Of a stretch of 64,000 nt of DNA, positions 11,501 to 22,836 are shown in pieces. The stretch is from Pseudovirgaria hyperparasitica (lineage: Eukaryota; Ascomycota; Dothideomycetes; Acrospermales; Acrospermaceae). Both the position numbers and the translations under genes were made by a program. The notes beneath the pieces are model-generated. The model was given only the letters and a program-made list of their open reading frames with translations. It searched no databases and was not told the origin of the DNA. The stretch's first letter is position 1, and the number at the start of each line of letters is the position of its first letter. The stretch spans positions 727,841 through 791,840 of the forward strand of contig NW_022985565.1 in NCBI RefSeq assembly GCF_010093815.1, read 5' to 3'.

Positions 11501-12258
11501 TTCTCTTCCGTAGATACGTCCCATCTCCGCTTCCTTTTCTTCTCTGCAGATACCGCGACTGTGGAGCCGGCTTCGGCATTCTCTTTGTCACTAGGGCCCT
11601 TTAGAGTTGGAGAGTGGTGTGTGTCACCATTTTCGCCGTTCTGCTCCTTTTGTTCGATCGCCTTTCTGACACGTTCTTCCTCTTGTTCGACCTCGCGCAT
11701 AGCCATGATCTCTCTGTAAGACTGACCATTCTCTTCGACACCGGCCTGGCGATTTTCCGCAAACGGGTCTGCACGGGTTGGGGTAAGGACTCGTCGTTCC
11801 ATGCCCTTGCGTTGGTAATCGGACTGTCTCGAAGCAATCTGAGCTTGCTTCTCACGTGTCACCAAGATATCTGCTTCTTCTGTCCCGCCATTGGCAAACT
11901 CCTCCCTCTGTGCGGTAGTTGCAGTGTATTGACCAACCAGATTCCTACCCGAGTCACCATCAGCGTCTTCCATCTCTTCGTCTTCTTCATCGTTGACCGC
12001 GATGGATGTATTGTAGCCCGCGAATTTGTCAAGCCCATTGCGTTCATAGAGCTCAGTATCGAAGGTATCAGTCAATGAAGCCTTGGTCGAAGTGTCAGTC
12101 CTCTGGGTGGTCGGATCAAAGGCTTTTGAACCTTTCTTTCCCGCAGCTTTTGCGGCATTGCGCTCTCTCTGCGCTTGCAGGACTTGGTCGGCGGCTGTAG
12201 GTGGCGTAGTCAGAAAATTGTCATGAGCGAAGTTCTGATGCAGCTTACCGTCCGACAT
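8560..12258 (-). CDS. HSH155: U2 snRNP splicing factor SF3B subunit 1 (SF3B1/Hsh155)
   Basis: A single uninterrupted ORF of 1232 residues. The first ATG is at 12258 ([10 protein letters not shown]); upstream codons in frame have no ATG. SF3B1 holds the branch-site adenosine/U2 duplex in the pre-spliceosome. Residues 1-340 are disordered, with three UHM-ligand motifs: RKRRWD (~244), KSRW-D (~270) and RSRWD (~286). From ~430 to the end are the HEAT repeats. Positions matching human hotspot residues carry the wild-type residues: R556 (human R625), H593 (H662), K597 (K666) and K631 (K700, in DEQAKVRT). It ends in the conserved [10 protein letters not shown]. The length and colinearity with the family are very high. 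Intron-free over 3.7 kb, unlike most neighbours. Confidence 0.97.
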   Translation of the reverse strand: MSDGKLHQNFAHDNFLTTPPTAADQVLQAQRERNAAKAAGKKGSKAFDPTTQRTDTSTKASLTDTFDTELYERNGLDKFAGYNTSIAVNDEEDEEMEDADGDSGRNLVGQYTATTAQREEFANGGTEEADILVTREKQAQIASRQSDYQRKGMERRVLTPTRADPFAENRQAGVEENGQSYREIMAMREVEQEEERVRKAIEQKEQNGENGDTHHSPTLKGPSDKENAEAGSTVAVSAEKKRKRRWDVSTEEKVSEDVQMEDVKPKKSRWDEIPAPGAAPAKRSRWDLAPALVTATPASGAGLATPMHPSQMMSFGTDISGRNMSLSDEELNEMLPNEGYKILDPPPGYEPLPAAARRLLPTPAAATGGFMNQQSEDPRSMGKQLPTDIPGVGDLQFFKAEDMQYFGKLVDGAEENELSVEELKERKIMRLLLKVKNGTPPMRKTALRQITDNARQFGAGALFNQILPLLMEKTLEDQERHLLVKVIDRVLYKLDDLVRPFVHKILVVIEPLLIDQDYYARVEGREIISNLSKAAGLAHMISTMRPDIDHADEYVRNTTARAFAVVASALTIPPLLPFLNAVCKSRKSWQARHTGVKIIQQIPILMGCAVLPHLKQLVDCIADNLNDEQAKVRTVTSLAIAALAEASNPYGIESFDAILNPLWMGARKQRGKGLAGFLKAIGYIIPLMDEEYANYYTSVIMEILIREFSSPDEEMKKVVLKVVSQCSSTAGVTAGYLKETVLDDFFKSFWVRRMALDKRNYRQVVDTTVDLGQKVGAGEIISRIVKNLKDESEAYRKMAVETIEKIIAGLGAADVTERLEEELIDGILHSFQEQSVEDIIMLNGFGTVVNALGIRCKKYLPQIVSTILWRLNHKSAPVRQQSADLISRIAPIMSQCGEDGLLGKLSTVLYEYLGEEYPEVLGSILGALRSIVTVVGLSTMQPPIKDLLPRLTPILRNRHEKVQENTIDLVGRIADRGPEAVNAREWMRICFELLDMLKAHKKGIRRAANNTFGFIAKAIGPQDVLATLLNNLRVQERQSRVCTAVAIGIVAETCAPFTVLPALMNEYRVPELNVQNGVLKSLSFLFEYIGEMAKDYVYAVTPLLEDALIDRDQVHRQTAASVVKHVALGVVGLGCEDAMLHLLNLLYPNLFETSPHVIDRIIEAIDAVRMAVGPGLVMNYVWAGLFHPARKVRVPYWRLYNSTYVQQADSMVPYYPVMDDAKLPRFELDILV

Positions 12259-12587
12259 GGTGAATCTTTGCGAGTTCCCCTGTATTGATGAAGTTTTCAC
12301 TGTATGTGAGATCGCCAACGATAGCTTGCGCGATTCAGCCCATGTGGTTGAGGTTGATGATGGCGGTGCTGAGGTGAAGAACCCGCGAGGAGGCAAGCTT
12401 CACATACTCAGCGCGACGTCGAGGTCACGTGTGACGCGTCGGCGCCAAGCCAAATCTTATTTGTATCAACAGCACAGTATATTGGACACCCACGGTTTCG
12501 CAGTGGAGTAATGAATGAGTGATGTTTCTGCGTTCTTCATAATATAATATTGAATACTCAAATAATATAAGCACCTCGTGATAAAAT
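12259..12587. promoter_or_regulatory. Promoter region of SF3B1 / 3' end of DUF3752 gene
   Basis: 329 bp between two minus-strand genes in tandem. The 12530-12580 part is AT-rich (ataatataatattg), fitting the 3' end of the upstream gene. No further feature. Confidence 0.4.
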
Positions 12588-13499
12588 CTATAGGAAGCCA
12601 CCACCAGAAAACTTTGATCCAAAATCCGCAGCACGGTTCATCAGTTCTTTACGCTGTGCATGTCCCAATTTCAACCCGACACCCATGTCTTTCTCCCGAT
12701 CAAAGGCACGTTTGCTTGGATCGTCTTCTTCGACAGTATTGCGCTCTTTGTGCTGCATGTATAGGGACTCACCACGACTCTTGTCCTGCCGAGAGTTAGA
12801 CATTGCATATAATCATGCTATACACAGACTTACTAGGTTTTCTTTGATCTTGCGAGCCCTCTGCTCCTCACGACTCTTGCTCTTGCGACTAGAGTCTGAG
12901 CTTCCAGCAGTTGCCGGTTCTGTGATGCCGAGAACTTCATTCTGTAGCCTCCTTTGTTTCTGCTCTGCCGTCTCCGTCCATAGAGAGCTGCCGCCACCTG
13001 CATCTCCAGCTTTTGCACCCTTGCCTGTGTTAAACTTCCGTGCGCGTATCTTCGTCGGATCCATTCGAGCGGCAAGATCATCCTGTTTGGGAGGTAGCAT
13101 CATCCACTCATCTCTTTGAGGCTTCTTCTCTGAGGTGTGACATTGCATTTTCTCAGCTGCTGGTAGTTTGTCTTCACGATAATCAGTCTGGAATATGTCA
13201 GCTGTGATAGTATGAGACGTCGTTGAGATACGTACTGCAGACTCATCACCAGTGGGTAGCGCTGGGCCGAAGTCATCATCACTGCTACTACTGTCGTCGA
13301 CTTCAGGGCTACGGGGCGGTAACTCATCTAGAGGTGCAGGTGGTGGTGCAGGGCCTACTATTCTTCTCCGCTTCTCGCCTGCATCGGGACTTGGGCGCGC
13401 ATCGCCTTTTGGGATGGCTTTGGCAGTGGTTTGCTCCTCTGCTTGCCTCTTTCGCTTTGCAAGAAGGTGTGGTGGTAGCTCAGGGCCGATCGAGGACAT
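12588..13499 (-). CDS. GPALPP-motif / DUF3752 nuclear protein
   Basis: The ATG at 13499 opens MSSIGPELPPHLLAKRKRQ. The last exon is 12785-12588, joined across a clear gtaagt...cggcag intron (12833-12786). A second intron of 48 nt (13235-13188, gtacgt...ttccag) is likely, but skipping it also keeps frame, so the protein is 271 or 287 residues. Marks: three GP-A/E-LPP type motifs (IGPELPP, VGPAPPP, FGPALP), a run of Ser/Asp, then RDEWMMLPPKQDDLAARMDP, FNTGKGAKAGD and a C-terminal DKSRGESLYMQH block, all typical of DUF3752/GPALPP1. The family is nuclear and basic with no defined enzymatic role. Divergent from VPS8. Confidence 0.88.
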
Positions 13500-13968
13500 G
13501 GTAGCCAAATGAAGGCGAGGATGATGAGTGTGTTCGGTTTGTAGTATGGCGCAGGAGTCCTCTCTTAGGTGGAGCAACCGGGTGGAGCTTTGGAGCTTGG
13601 GTTGTCTTAGCGCAGCGTCCAACCATCCGGAGGATATCGGCCTCTCTAAAGATAGCATCAGCATCAACTTCGTGTAGGCAGCAAGCTACAGCTAGGTGTG
13701 CGAGCTTCGAAAGCCGCAATTACGTATCACTTGTGAGTTTGAACATTCTGTAGTAAAGCGCCACAATATATACTGAGCAATTAGCATAAGTCGAAACAAC
13801 TGAGGAACATCACCGGCGCCGTCATTCGCCGCACTGATAGTCAAACCCGGTACACGGATTGCATTCTCGTAGACATCTAGAATTTGACGCACGTCGTCAG
13901 TACCTGGATCGCCTCCATACTAAGCTATAGAGTATTGGTGGAGCTATGCGCTCTCACCCGAAGTCCCC
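13500..13968. promoter_or_regulatory. Divergent promoter region DUF3752 gene / VPS8
   Basis: 469 bp between two outward-facing start codons. No recognised box. A minus-strand ORF at 13692-13892 has no family resemblance. Confidence 0.45.
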
Positions 13969-16900
13969 ATGAGCTCCGTTCCTGGGGAGAACAGCGCCGA
14001 GAACAAGGAGCCAGACAGCGGAGAGGAGACGATAGGCTCGGTTGAAGAGCCGAATGAGGGATCTGAAGAGTCGTCAGCAGGCCGTGGGCATAATGGAGAG
14101 ATTGATGATGTGCCACAACTTGGACAGGATGTCCACGGAGGATTCTTCGAGACGTTTCAATCTGAAGAGAAGGACACGAATGGATATGGTACTTCCGGCA
14201 CTCCACGTATACCTTCTGTGAAAACGCCAATAAGTCCGGAAGCCTCCGTGTCAACACCGGACGATACGCCATCAATACAAGGCTCTCTACTGTCTTCGCC
14301 CAGTAGCAGCGTTCCCGCATCGCATGCTTCAGCGAGCCGGGGGCATCACCGCCCGTCGCTGAAACCCTTTGAAAGAAGATTCTCGTCTAGGCTATCGCTA
14401 TCGCCTTTACCTTCCCCACGTTCACAGACACCTACATTCCTAGCTCCTCACTCAAGACAATCATCGATTTCGTCCCAGCTCGTACCATCTCGCGATGAGT
14501 CGGAGACACCACAACCGCCCTGGGAGGTAGTCAGATGGACTAAACTGAAAAGGATATCCGGACAAGTGTTCTCAGAAGTTGGGAAGAGGAACTTTGGCCG
14601 CGCTACCTGTTTGTGCGTTGCTGCATCAATCATTATTGGAACTTCAAAGGGCTTTATCTTGGTTTTCGATTACAACCAAGTACTCAAATCGATCATTGGT
14701 CCAGGAACTAAGGCTATAGAATGTGGAAGTATCACGTCTCTTGCAATTTCTGCGGACCATTCCACCGTTGCTGGGGGCCATGCCGATGGCAACATCTTTA
14801 CCTGGGAACTCGCCAGACCTGCGAAGCCTTTCTTGCACATCCCTCCATTGGACCGTGCTCAACTCGATGATAGACGAAGCGATGGTCATATATCAGGCGT
14901 TGCTATTCTCCATTTGGGTTTTTTGGCTACTCGCCACACCGCATTGGTCTCTGCAGACGATGCTGGCATGGCGTTTTCACATCTAGCGACCAGAGGACTG
15001 GGCGTCGTGGCAAGATCTATCAAGACTACCCGTGTTTTAGGACGCTATCCAGTCAACAACGGCACTTTTGATCGGCCAAGAAAACCTAGTTCTGTTCTAG
15101 CTTTCGCTCCGCTTCCCCTCGGGAATGTGGAACAAGCAACAGACACCTTAGGGCTGACTGCTCTCCTGACTCCCTACCTCTTGGTGATTGTATCTACCAC
15201 ACCCATTGCCCAAACGCAACACAAGTCATCCAGGCCTAAGGAGCTAGCACCGCACAGTACTCTAAGCGGTTGCCTTGCTTGGTTTCCTGCCGTGCGACTG
15301 AAAAATAGAAACTCGGGGGAACCACAAGTGTCAAAGACGAAATTGGCTTACTGTTGGTCCAACATTCTTACTATTCTAGATGTAGAATCTGCAGAAAACG
15401 CGGACGAAGGAAAACCTGCAGATTTAGATTTCCAGCCGCGCAGCCGTTGGAGATCGGAAGAGGCAATTGTTGCTATACAGTGGCTGAGCCGCTCCGTCTT
15501 GGGCGTTTTGACGATCAGTCAACGACTGGTCATTCTGGAAGACGTATCAATCAGAATGACAGATACATTCGATCTAATACAGAAGCACATCTTTCATCAA
15601 GACTTGTTCTCAAAGCAGTTGCAGCCTGTAGTGGAACAACTGGATGAAGAAGACGCGTCCATGCATGGAGTTGTGGCGGATGCTTTTTATATGAGCTTCA
15701 GAGCTTACAAAAGCAGGCTGTTCCTTCTAGGTTTCAATGATGTCTCGATAGGAACACTGTCTAACTGGGCCGACCGTTTGCTTGCACTGATGGATGAGGG
15801 CGATGTCATCGCAGCCTTGGAGTTGGCAACCTCATATTACAATGGTGATGCGGACAAGCTGACTGTTGGACTTCCGGAGGACGATGGTGCTCGACATGGC
15901 CTTGTTGAAGAGAAGTTGCTCCCCATGATATCCGCATCTTTGCGATATACTTTCAGCCGAGAAGAGAGCTATAGCGATCAGGATCAAGCGTTGAGCCATA
16001 GGAAACAACTTGCCTCAATATGTTTCATAGCTTGTCTCAGTATGGACCAGCTGGAAGTCCTTTTCGAGGAAATCTATGAAGCCTTCGAGAGCGGCGACTG
16101 CGAGGGCATCTTCTATGAAACCCTTGAGCCTTATATACTCGATGGGCAGATCAAATCGGTCCCACCAGACGTTCTGAAGTCGATGATAACGTACTATGCG
16201 TCGGGAAATCTAGCCACAAGAATTGAAGAAGTTATCATTCGCCTTGAGACATTGACAATGGATATCGACCAGGTCACTACACTATGTCGTCAGTATAGCC
16301 TTTACGATGCACTTATCTACGTGTGGAATCAGGCACTCGGAGACTATGTAACTCCATTAGTCGATCTCATGGACCTTATCAAGCTACTCGTTCACGATGA
16401 AACAGGTGATGGGCAGATGGAGAGCTTATATCATGAATCAGCAATGAAGGTCTTTCCATATCTGGCATATTCGTTGACCGGACGTATCTATCCAGGCGGG
16501 CTTTTCATGGAAGATGAGACAGCTTTGAGAGCAAAAAACGAGCTCTACAGCCTCGTGTTTGCTAGTACAACCAAGGAGTGGCCGATAGGAAGTAAAACAA
16601 AGATCCGCACCCAGATTGGTAGATCAGCTGAGCCTGCCTTTCCCTACCTGAGCCTGTTACTGGAGTTCGACTCGGCTAGCTTTATGAGTATGCTCAATGA
16701 AGCGTTCGAGGATTCCTTCCTAGATAGAGATTCTGACGCGAACGGTACTGTCAGCCAGGCGAACGGCAATTCACCATCGCCTTCGTTGGTCGCAACTCGA
16801 CAGTATGTCATCAACATCTTACTCAGAGTCATCACACCAGAAGCCTATGATGCGGAAGATCGGATATTCTTTCTCATGTTTCTGGCCCGAAATCTGGCCA

Positions 16901-18693
16901 AATACCAGCATGCACAGACAATCAATCTTCCAGGTTCTACGCTTTATGGTATCTTGGTTGGTCTCTGTCAGTATCCCAATGTGGAGATCAAGGAAGATTG
17001 CCAGCTAAGCGTGGAGTACCTGTTATCTGTTTATCAACCGTCAGACCTCCCAAAGATCATTGCACTATTCGAAGAAGCTGGTTTCCACCGAGTCCTAAAA
17101 TCGATATACCGAAAAACGAAACAGTACCCAGAACTGTTGATTGCTTATCTGAAAGACGATGATGACAAGGAGGCGATATTTGAATGCATTAGTTCATGCC
17201 TTAGGTTAGAAAGCAGCATGACGAAACGACAAGTATCTGAGTTTCAAAACGCCCTCGTCGCCCATTCACACGAGCTTGCTAGCATCAACGCACATAGAAC
17301 AGCTCAGATTGTGAAGACTCATGTAGCGCATCTACTCGAACCAATCATTTCAACCCTGAGCAATGAGCCTGAGCTTCAGTACAGATTTCTACAAGCGTTG
17401 ATCGAACCAGTTTATAGAGGAGACATTGATCAGCGAGCAATACGGCATGATCAGCCTCAGGCTGTCACCGGGCTTTATGTCCAATTGATGTGTCGATTCG
17501 ACCCGACCCGCGTGTCTGACTTCGTCGGACTGTTGAACTCTGGCGATCTGCAGCTCGATGCTGTCCTCCCAGCACTTGAGAAAGGGGGCGTCATTGACGC
17601 AGCTGTGGTCCTCATGGCGCGCGACGGTCTCGTTCAGAAAGCCATGCAAAGACTTGTGGCTCATCTCAGCACTCTAGGCAAAGCACTTACAGGCCTCATC
17701 GCCGCATCAGAAGAGAGCCCCGATGCGCAAAGTACAGAAGAGTCGATCGAAGCTCTCCTTGAAGAAGTTGAGAAGTACTGCAAAGTGGGTATCTGGCTGT
17801 GTCAAGGCCAAACCAAATCTAGACAAACACGCCCTACGCACAAAGACGAGCGCAAGCTCCTATCCCGTGCCACAGAACAAGACCTCGACCCTGACGAACT
17901 CCTCTGGCTCGACCTTCTCGATGCCATCGTCACCCTATCCCGTAACGTTATATCCGCCACCGACGACCTGCAGACCCCCTACGCTATCGATACGACTAAG
18001 ATATCGTCCACTCTCCGCTCCTCAATACAAGCATCCTTCAGTGCCCTGCTCGCCGCGACAACACCCTCGTCTACCCCATCCTCCAAATCTCAAACTACAC
18101 AAGTACTTCATCATCCGTCCTTCCTCCTCATCCTTCGGTCCTTCCTTACCCGCGCATCTTCCACAGCGCCATCGCTCGCTCACCTGCGCTCCGTCCTCAG
18201 CTCTATATTCGCCACCTACGCACACGAAGAAACCATCCTGTCGCTCGCAGGCCGCTTCCTTGATGCCGATGCATTCGCACATGTCGCTGAGCTCCAAGAG
18301 CGCAGAGGCCAGGGCTGGCGTCCACGTGGACAGGCGTGTGAGGGATGTAGGAGGCGAGCGTGGGGACCTGGTGCAGGAGGTGACATATGGCAGAAATGGG
18401 AACGGAGGCAAGGCGCGGAAGAAAAGAGGAGGCGGGAGAAGATGAATCCTGGATTCAAGGGGACGAGGGGGAAGGCAAGGGAGGTTGTTGAAGCTGAAGA
18501 AGAAAGAGTTGAGGATACGAACAAGGAGAGCCCGGGCCCGTTGGTGGTTTTTGCGTGTCGGCATCTGTGGCATCGGGGTTGTTTGGACAAAGCGCAAGGA
18601 CCGGGCAGTGATGCAGGGCAAGTAGCTTCGTCGGCGCAAACCAGAATTGCAAATGATGCCAGACAGGCTCTTACGTGTCCGCTATCACATTAG
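13969..18693 (+). CDS. VPS8: CORVET complex subunit Vps8
   Basis: A single exon of 1574 residues. Residues 1-185 are Ser/Pro/Glu-rich and disordered. A WD40-like propeller follows (~190-560), including TSKGFILVFDYNQVLKS, SADHSTVAGGHADGNIFTWE and the Vps8-type WSNILTILDVE. A long alpha-solenoid fills ~600-1300. The C-terminus has a RING-like zinc site: CEGC near 1460, then C-R-H-L-W-H-R-G-C at ~1530 and a last CPLSH at 1570. Vps8 is the Rab5/Vps21-binding subunit of the CORVET tether, which brings early endosomes together. The final Cys expected in CP-x-C is replaced (CPLSH). It is convergent with the GH105 gene, the stops being only ~76 bp apart. VPS33, another CORVET subunit, is 4 kb downstream. 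Confidence 0.93.
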   Translation: MSSVPGENSAENKEPDSGEETIGSVEEPNEGSEESSAGRGHNGEIDDVPQLGQDVHGGFFETFQSEEKDTNGYGTSGTPRIPSVKTPISPEASVSTPDDTPSIQGSLLSSPSSSVPASHASASRGHHRPSLKPFERRFSSRLSLSPLPSPRSQTPTFLAPHSRQSSISSQLVPSRDESETPQPPWEVVRWTKLKRISGQVFSEVGKRNFGRATCLCVAASIIIGTSKGFILVFDYNQVLKSIIGPGTKAIECGSITSLAISADHSTVAGGHADGNIFTWELARPAKPFLHIPPLDRAQLDDRRSDGHISGVAILHLGFLATRHTALVSADDAGMAFSHLATRGLGVVARSIKTTRVLGRYPVNNGTFDRPRKPSSVLAFAPLPLGNVEQATDTLGLTALLTPYLLVIVSTTPIAQTQHKSSRPKELAPHSTLSGCLAWFPAVRLKNRNSGEPQVSKTKLAYCWSNILTILDVESAENADEGKPADLDFQPRSRWRSEEAIVAIQWLSRSVLGVLTISQRLVILEDVSIRMTDTFDLIQKHIFHQDLFSKQLQPVVEQLDEEDASMHGVVADAFYMSFRAYKSRLFLLGFNDVSIGTLSNWADRLLALMDEGDVIAALELATSYYNGDADKLTVGLPEDDGARHGLVEEKLLPMISASLRYTFSREESYSDQDQALSHRKQLASICFIACLSMDQLEVLFEEIYEAFESGDCEGIFYETLEPYILDGQIKSVPPDVLKSMITYYASGNLATRIEEVIIRLETLTMDIDQVTTLCRQYSLYDALIYVWNQALGDYVTPLVDLMDLIKLLVHDETGDGQMESLYHESAMKVFPYLAYSLTGRIYPGGLFMEDETALRAKNELYSLVFASTTKEWPIGSKTKIRTQIGRSAEPAFPYLSLLLEFDSASFMSMLNEAFEDSFLDRDSDANGTVSQANGNSPSPSLVATRQYVINILLRVITPEAYDAEDRIFFLMFLARNLAKYQHAQTINLPGSTLYGILVGLCQYPNVEIKEDCQLSVEYLLSVYQPSDLPKIIALFEEAGFHRVLKSIYRKTKQYPELLIAYLKDDDDKEAIFECISSCLRLESSMTKRQVSEFQNALVAHSHELASINAHRTAQIVKTHVAHLLEPIISTLSNEPELQYRFLQALIEPVYRGDIDQRAIRHDQPQAVTGLYVQLMCRFDPTRVSDFVGLLNSGDLQLDAVLPALEKGGVIDAAVVLMARDGLVQKAMQRLVAHLSTLGKALTGLIAASEESPDAQSTEESIEALLEEVEKYCKVGIWLCQGQTKSRQTRPTHKDERKLLSRATEQDLDPDELLWLDLLDAIVTLSRNVISATDDLQTPYAIDTTKISSTLRSSIQASFSALLAATTPSSTPSSKSQTTQVLHHPSFLLILRSFLTRASSTAPSLAHLRSVLSSIFATYAHEETILSLAGRFLDADAFAHVAELQERRGQGWRPRGQACEGCRRRAWGPGAGGDIWQKWERRQGAEEKRRREKMNPGFKGTRGKAREVVEAEEERVEDTNKESPGPLVVFACRHLWHRGCLDKAQGPGSDAGQVASSAQTRIANDARQALTCPLSH

Positions 18694-18769
18694 AAAAGGG
18701 GCTTAGGTGGTTTCGTCATGTACATCAAGCGTAGCGTGTATTCATCAGTCTTCTACTCTATTTCCTTTC

Positions 18770-19902
18770 TCAAGTGTTTAGGTCCCTCTTCGCACTCTCC
18801 ATCATAATGATGAACGCCTGGCCCTCCGGGCTCCCAGATGTGAATCTGGTAAAGTCGCCCCAAGCCAACGGATTGACTGCCGGGCTCGCGATGCCATCTT
18901 TCCCGATGTGCTGCCACACGACACGGCGCCTCTTGTCCGCCCACTTTACACAGTCGCCACCAAACATCTCGGGCTCCAGCTTCGCCATTCGATAAATTGC
19001 CGCCGCAATCAACGAGGTCCCCGAGATCTCTCCCCACCACTGGTCCTGCTGAATATAATTCCGGACGAGACCTGCGCCTTGCTCGTCGTCCGCAAGCGGC
19101 GCACTACGCACGCCATCAATGATACCCTTCATCAACACCCTGAGATCCTTCATCTCGGCCCCCAGTTTCCCTGCAAACGGCCCGTTCTTGATCGTCGCAT
19201 ACACACGCGCCATGCCGGCCAGCGCCCACGCATTTCCCGTGCTCCACAGCCCCGTGTCGTCAGGCGTCTCCTGGTCGTACGGCTTGCCGAGGATATGCTG
19301 CCACAAGCCCCTTTCGGGCGCCAGCTTGGCGGCATACTTGACGGGCTGGCGGGCGGCGAAGCGCAGGGCGTTGAGGTCGTGTTTGCCGACGGCGTAGTAG
19401 GCGAGGAACGGCGGCACCATGTATTCGCTGTCGGCCCAGAGCTCGGTGGTGGATTCGCGGTGCGAGATGGCGCCGTCCCAGGTCTTGCCGGCGAGTGTGT
19501 GGTCGTTTTGGCGCTGGGCGGCGGAGGCGTAGGCGGCGTCGTGGACGGCTAGGAGGACGGCGGATACGCCTAGGGAGTTGGGGTCGCCGAGAGAGCCTTG
19601 AGGGTTTGTTAGTATGGTATATTGCTTGGGCCGTGATGTGGAGAGGGTATACCGTCAGGAGTCAGGGTGTCAGCGTCGAGCTCGATGGTGTGTTTGGCAT
19701 ACGCGAGACCCTTGACATCGTCGGCGGTGAAGTCTGTGGGTAGCTTGCCGTTGGGGAAGGCATTTGCACTGAACACGGAGAGCTCTGGGTTGTAGTATTC
19801 AAGAAGGGCTTCCGCGAGCGTTCCATTCTCCCAGGAATATGTTGCGAGGCGTGTGGCTTGTGATATCACAGCCGTGATTAGGGCGGTGTCGAGAGCGACC
19901 AT
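18770..19902 (-). CDS. GH105/GH88-type six-hairpin glycoside hydrolase
   Basis: Two exons, 19902-19653 and 19596-18770, give 358 residues; a 56-nt intron joins ...TLTPDG to SLGDPNSLG. The fold is (alpha/alpha)6-barrel. Motifs include TTELWADSEYMVPPFLAYYA (the Asp in the middle is the likely general acid of GH105), DDTGLWSTGNAWALAGMARV, QQDQWWGEISGTSLIAAAIY and WGDFTRFTSGSPEGQAFIIM. These enzymes hydrolyse unsaturated glucuronyl or galacturonyl residues left by pectin/rhamnogalacturonan lyases, by hydrating the double bond. The N-terminus (MVALDTALITAV) is only weakly hydrophobic, so secretion is uncertain. The fungal subgroup is annotated as YteR-like or cell-wall glycosyl hydrolase; the exact substrate is not shown. 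Confidence 0.87.
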
Positions 19903-21184
19903 TGCAGACAGAGGAGCAAAGCTAGTGCGGAAATCTTGGAGAAGGGATCTTGCATGATGTTAGTCCCAAGTAGCCGGTGGATGGCTATATAGTCATATCA
20001 TAGTGATACAAAAAAGCCTGGAAACATCGATCATGCCTGATCAGCACACTTTACGCCCGCCCGGTACGACGTTCGGCAAACAAATTTTGAATTAGGAAGA
20101 CGCCTTTTGGAACGAATTGGCAACGGATATGACCACGGAAGTAGACATTAGTCGAACTGCCCGTCTATTTTAGAGTTTCCAAGCTTCTTTGGAATGCTTA
20201 CGGATGTCTTGGGTCGTTTCGAACGGGGTAGTCCATGACTCGCCACTCGCACTTGGTTTAGTTTATTTGTGTGATGTGAGAAGCCCCCCTATTATAGATG
20301 TAAGCACCTTATCTAAGTAGTGTCACCCCATCTTGTTTGTGTCATGGCAGCACACGATGTGTGTCCGCCAATATAGTGCGACCTCAGATCGCAGCAGAAC
20401 GTTTAATTAACCTACGTCATGTCAGGACAACGATGCTCAACACCAGGCATGGCGCGGAGAAACATCCCAGAGCTCCAACAGCTCTCAAGGCTCATGACTT
20501 TCTAATTGGCTGGACGAAACAATCGAATGACAAATAAGATAGGCTGCGTGTAGATTCCGGGGCGTAAGGCTAGATAGTCTGTCTGACAGGCGACTCGCCA
20601 CTAAAAGCCTAAAACGGATATCCGAGCCCTGAGACGCCTGGGTGTTTCGAACTATTTTTGCAAGCGAAGATAAGTGCAGTATAAGGATAGCTTAGTCACT
20701 GTGGGGATGTAACATGTTTCTGGAGGATCGTCGAAGAAACACAACATTCGATGTTCTCCACCCGAAGGATGCATCAACAGTATCATCTCAGATGTACGGA
20801 GTAGCGGTACGTGGAGACGTCGACGATTTCCGGATCGGGAAAGGTGGTAAATATCACGGAGCGCGCTAACGCTTGATTGGGTGGTGGCTTGGCATCAATC
20901 TTCTGCTTCCGAAGTACTCACTGCACGCCATACACCCAATAATACACTTCCATCTGCGCATCATCATCAGTAATTGCCATCTCGGCCCTCAATCACTGTC
21001 CTATAGTTTCTCTGTCTAGCTGACCACGCTGGAGCTCTACCTCCAGAAGGAAGTAAGAGATATCGACCGCGTCAAGCGCTTGCAGCTCCGGTCCTTCAAG
21101 CTGACCTCCGGGGGTCTTTTCTGTCCTGTCTTACTCTACAAAGGCTGTCAGTAGCTTCATGCGTCAGGTTGTTTGCTAGTAAAC
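19903..21184. other. Long intergenic region GH105 / COQ6 (divergent)
   Basis: 1.28 kb between two outward-facing start codons. No ORF with family resemblance (the 66-codon ORF at 20337 is not convincing). The part just before COQ6 is CT-rich. No repeat of note. Confidence 0.45.
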
Positions 21185-22757
21185 ATGTCGCTTGGGCCCG
21201 GTGTGTGGCGTCCGGCCATACGACGAGGATGCAAACCTTGCTCTTCTATCAGACTTATAATCGTTGCCCGGCGAGGTTATGCATCCACCACGGAATCAAT
21301 ACCGGAGATATACGATGTAGTATGTGTTGGTGGAGGACCAGCTGGTCTGAGTCTATTGTCTGGTCTACGTAGGTCTATCAGAGAAGAAGTCACGTGCTCA
21401 ATGCTCATGTACTTCCAGGCGCGACAAAGGCAACTTCTGGACTTCGGATAGCCTTGATAGAGTCCCAAGACCTTCAGAAGTCTGTGTTCAAGAGGGATTC
21501 GCAAAATGAGTTTTCGAACCGATGTAGCTCACTTACCCCGGCGTCTGTCTCATACTTCAAAAGTAGTCCATTCATGACCGGCAGTGCTAATTATATACTG
21601 ACTACATACTAGAAATCGGAGCATGGGCACATTTCGACACGTCTCGCATTCAACCTTACCAAGAAATGCAAGTATGGGACGGTATCAGCGATTCTCGCAT
21701 CTCGTTTGACTGGGGAAACCTTCAACGCTCTCCAAACCCACACTCCACAATCGCCTACATGACCGAAAACCTCAACATCACAAATGCCCTCAGATCACAC
21801 CTCTCCTCCCTCGGCGGCATCGACATCTTCTCCCCGGCCAAAGTCGACGCCATCAACTTCGGTCCTGAGACAGAGGACACAGATCTCAGCGCCTGGCCCA
21901 CCGTCACCCTCAGCACAGGCCAAACCATCGCAGCCCGCCTCCTTGTCGGCGCCGACGGTGCAAACTCTCCCGTACGTACCTTCGCCGGTATCGAAAGCCG
22001 CGGCTGGGACTACGGCCGCCACGGTGTCGTCGCCACGCTCCGTCTCCAAGGCCCGGGTTGGGGCGGCAACACTCACAAAATCGCATACCAGCGCTTCCTC
22101 CCCACAGGGCCCATCGCCATGCTCCCTCTCCCAGGCAACATGGCAAGCCTCGTATGGAGCACGACGCCCGAGCGCGCGTCACGGCTCAAGTCCCTGTCTC
22201 CCACCGACTTTGTCGCCATGGTCAACGCCGCGTTCAGACTCTCGGCCGTCGATCTGTCGTGGTTGCACGACCTACCATCAGGACAGGACGCCGAGGTACA
22301 GTGGCGCGAAGCGAACACGCCCGTCAAAGAACGTGCTATTCCCATGCGCGTCACATCCGTGCAAGAGGGCACCGTGGCAAGTTTCCCGCTCAAGATGCGC
22401 CACGCTGACACGTACACGGGCGAGCGCGTCGCGCTGGTCGGCGATGCCGCCCACACGATCCATCCGCTTGCCGGGCAGGGCTTGAATCAGGGCCAGGCGG
22501 ATGTCGCGGCGCTGTTGGATACGATTGAGACGGCGGTCGTGCATGGGCAGGATATTGGGTCGACGATCTCGCTTGAGGCGTATAATGCGGCGAGGTATGC
22601 GGAGAACAACGCGTTGCTGGGCGTGGTGGATAAGTTGCATATGCTGTATAGTGTGGAGTCGGGTCCGATTGTCGGTCTGAGGAGTTTGGGCTTGAGTGCG
22701 GTTAATGCGATGGGGCCTGTGAAGGAGTTCTTCATGAGGAGGGCGGCGGGCGCGTGA
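21185..22757 (+). CDS. COQ6: Ubiquinone biosynthesis FAD monooxygenase Coq6
   Basis: Three exons, 21185-21368, 21419-21562 and 21613-22757, give 490 residues. The N-terminal ~45 residues are rich in Arg/Ser/Gly without acids (a mitochondrial presequence), then comes the FAD fold: YDVVCVGGGPAGLSLLSGL (GxGxxG), LLVGADGANSPVRTFAGI (GD motif) and VALVGDAAHTIHPLAGQGLN (the second FAD-binding GD). Residues around HFDTSRIQPYQEMQVWD are typical of Coq6. The enzyme hydroxylates C5 (and deaminates C4 in yeast) of the coenzyme Q ring on the matrix side of the inner membrane, receiving electrons through ferredoxin. Introns are 50 nt each and phases close. Convergent with VPS33 (79 bp apart). Confidence 0.94.
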
Positions 22758-22836
22758 GAGTTGGATTGTAGGGCATATGTATTATAATCTCTGGGAGGTC
22801 GATGTATCGAATAGAGACACATAATGCTGGACGCAG

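Noticed and set aside
12259-12396. N-terminal extension of SF3B1 to 12396
   Set aside because: The opening codon is TTG and the 46-residue extension does not resemble the family.
20337-20537. 66-codon ORF in the GH105/COQ6 gap
   Set aside because: Short, no family resemblance, ordinary chance length.
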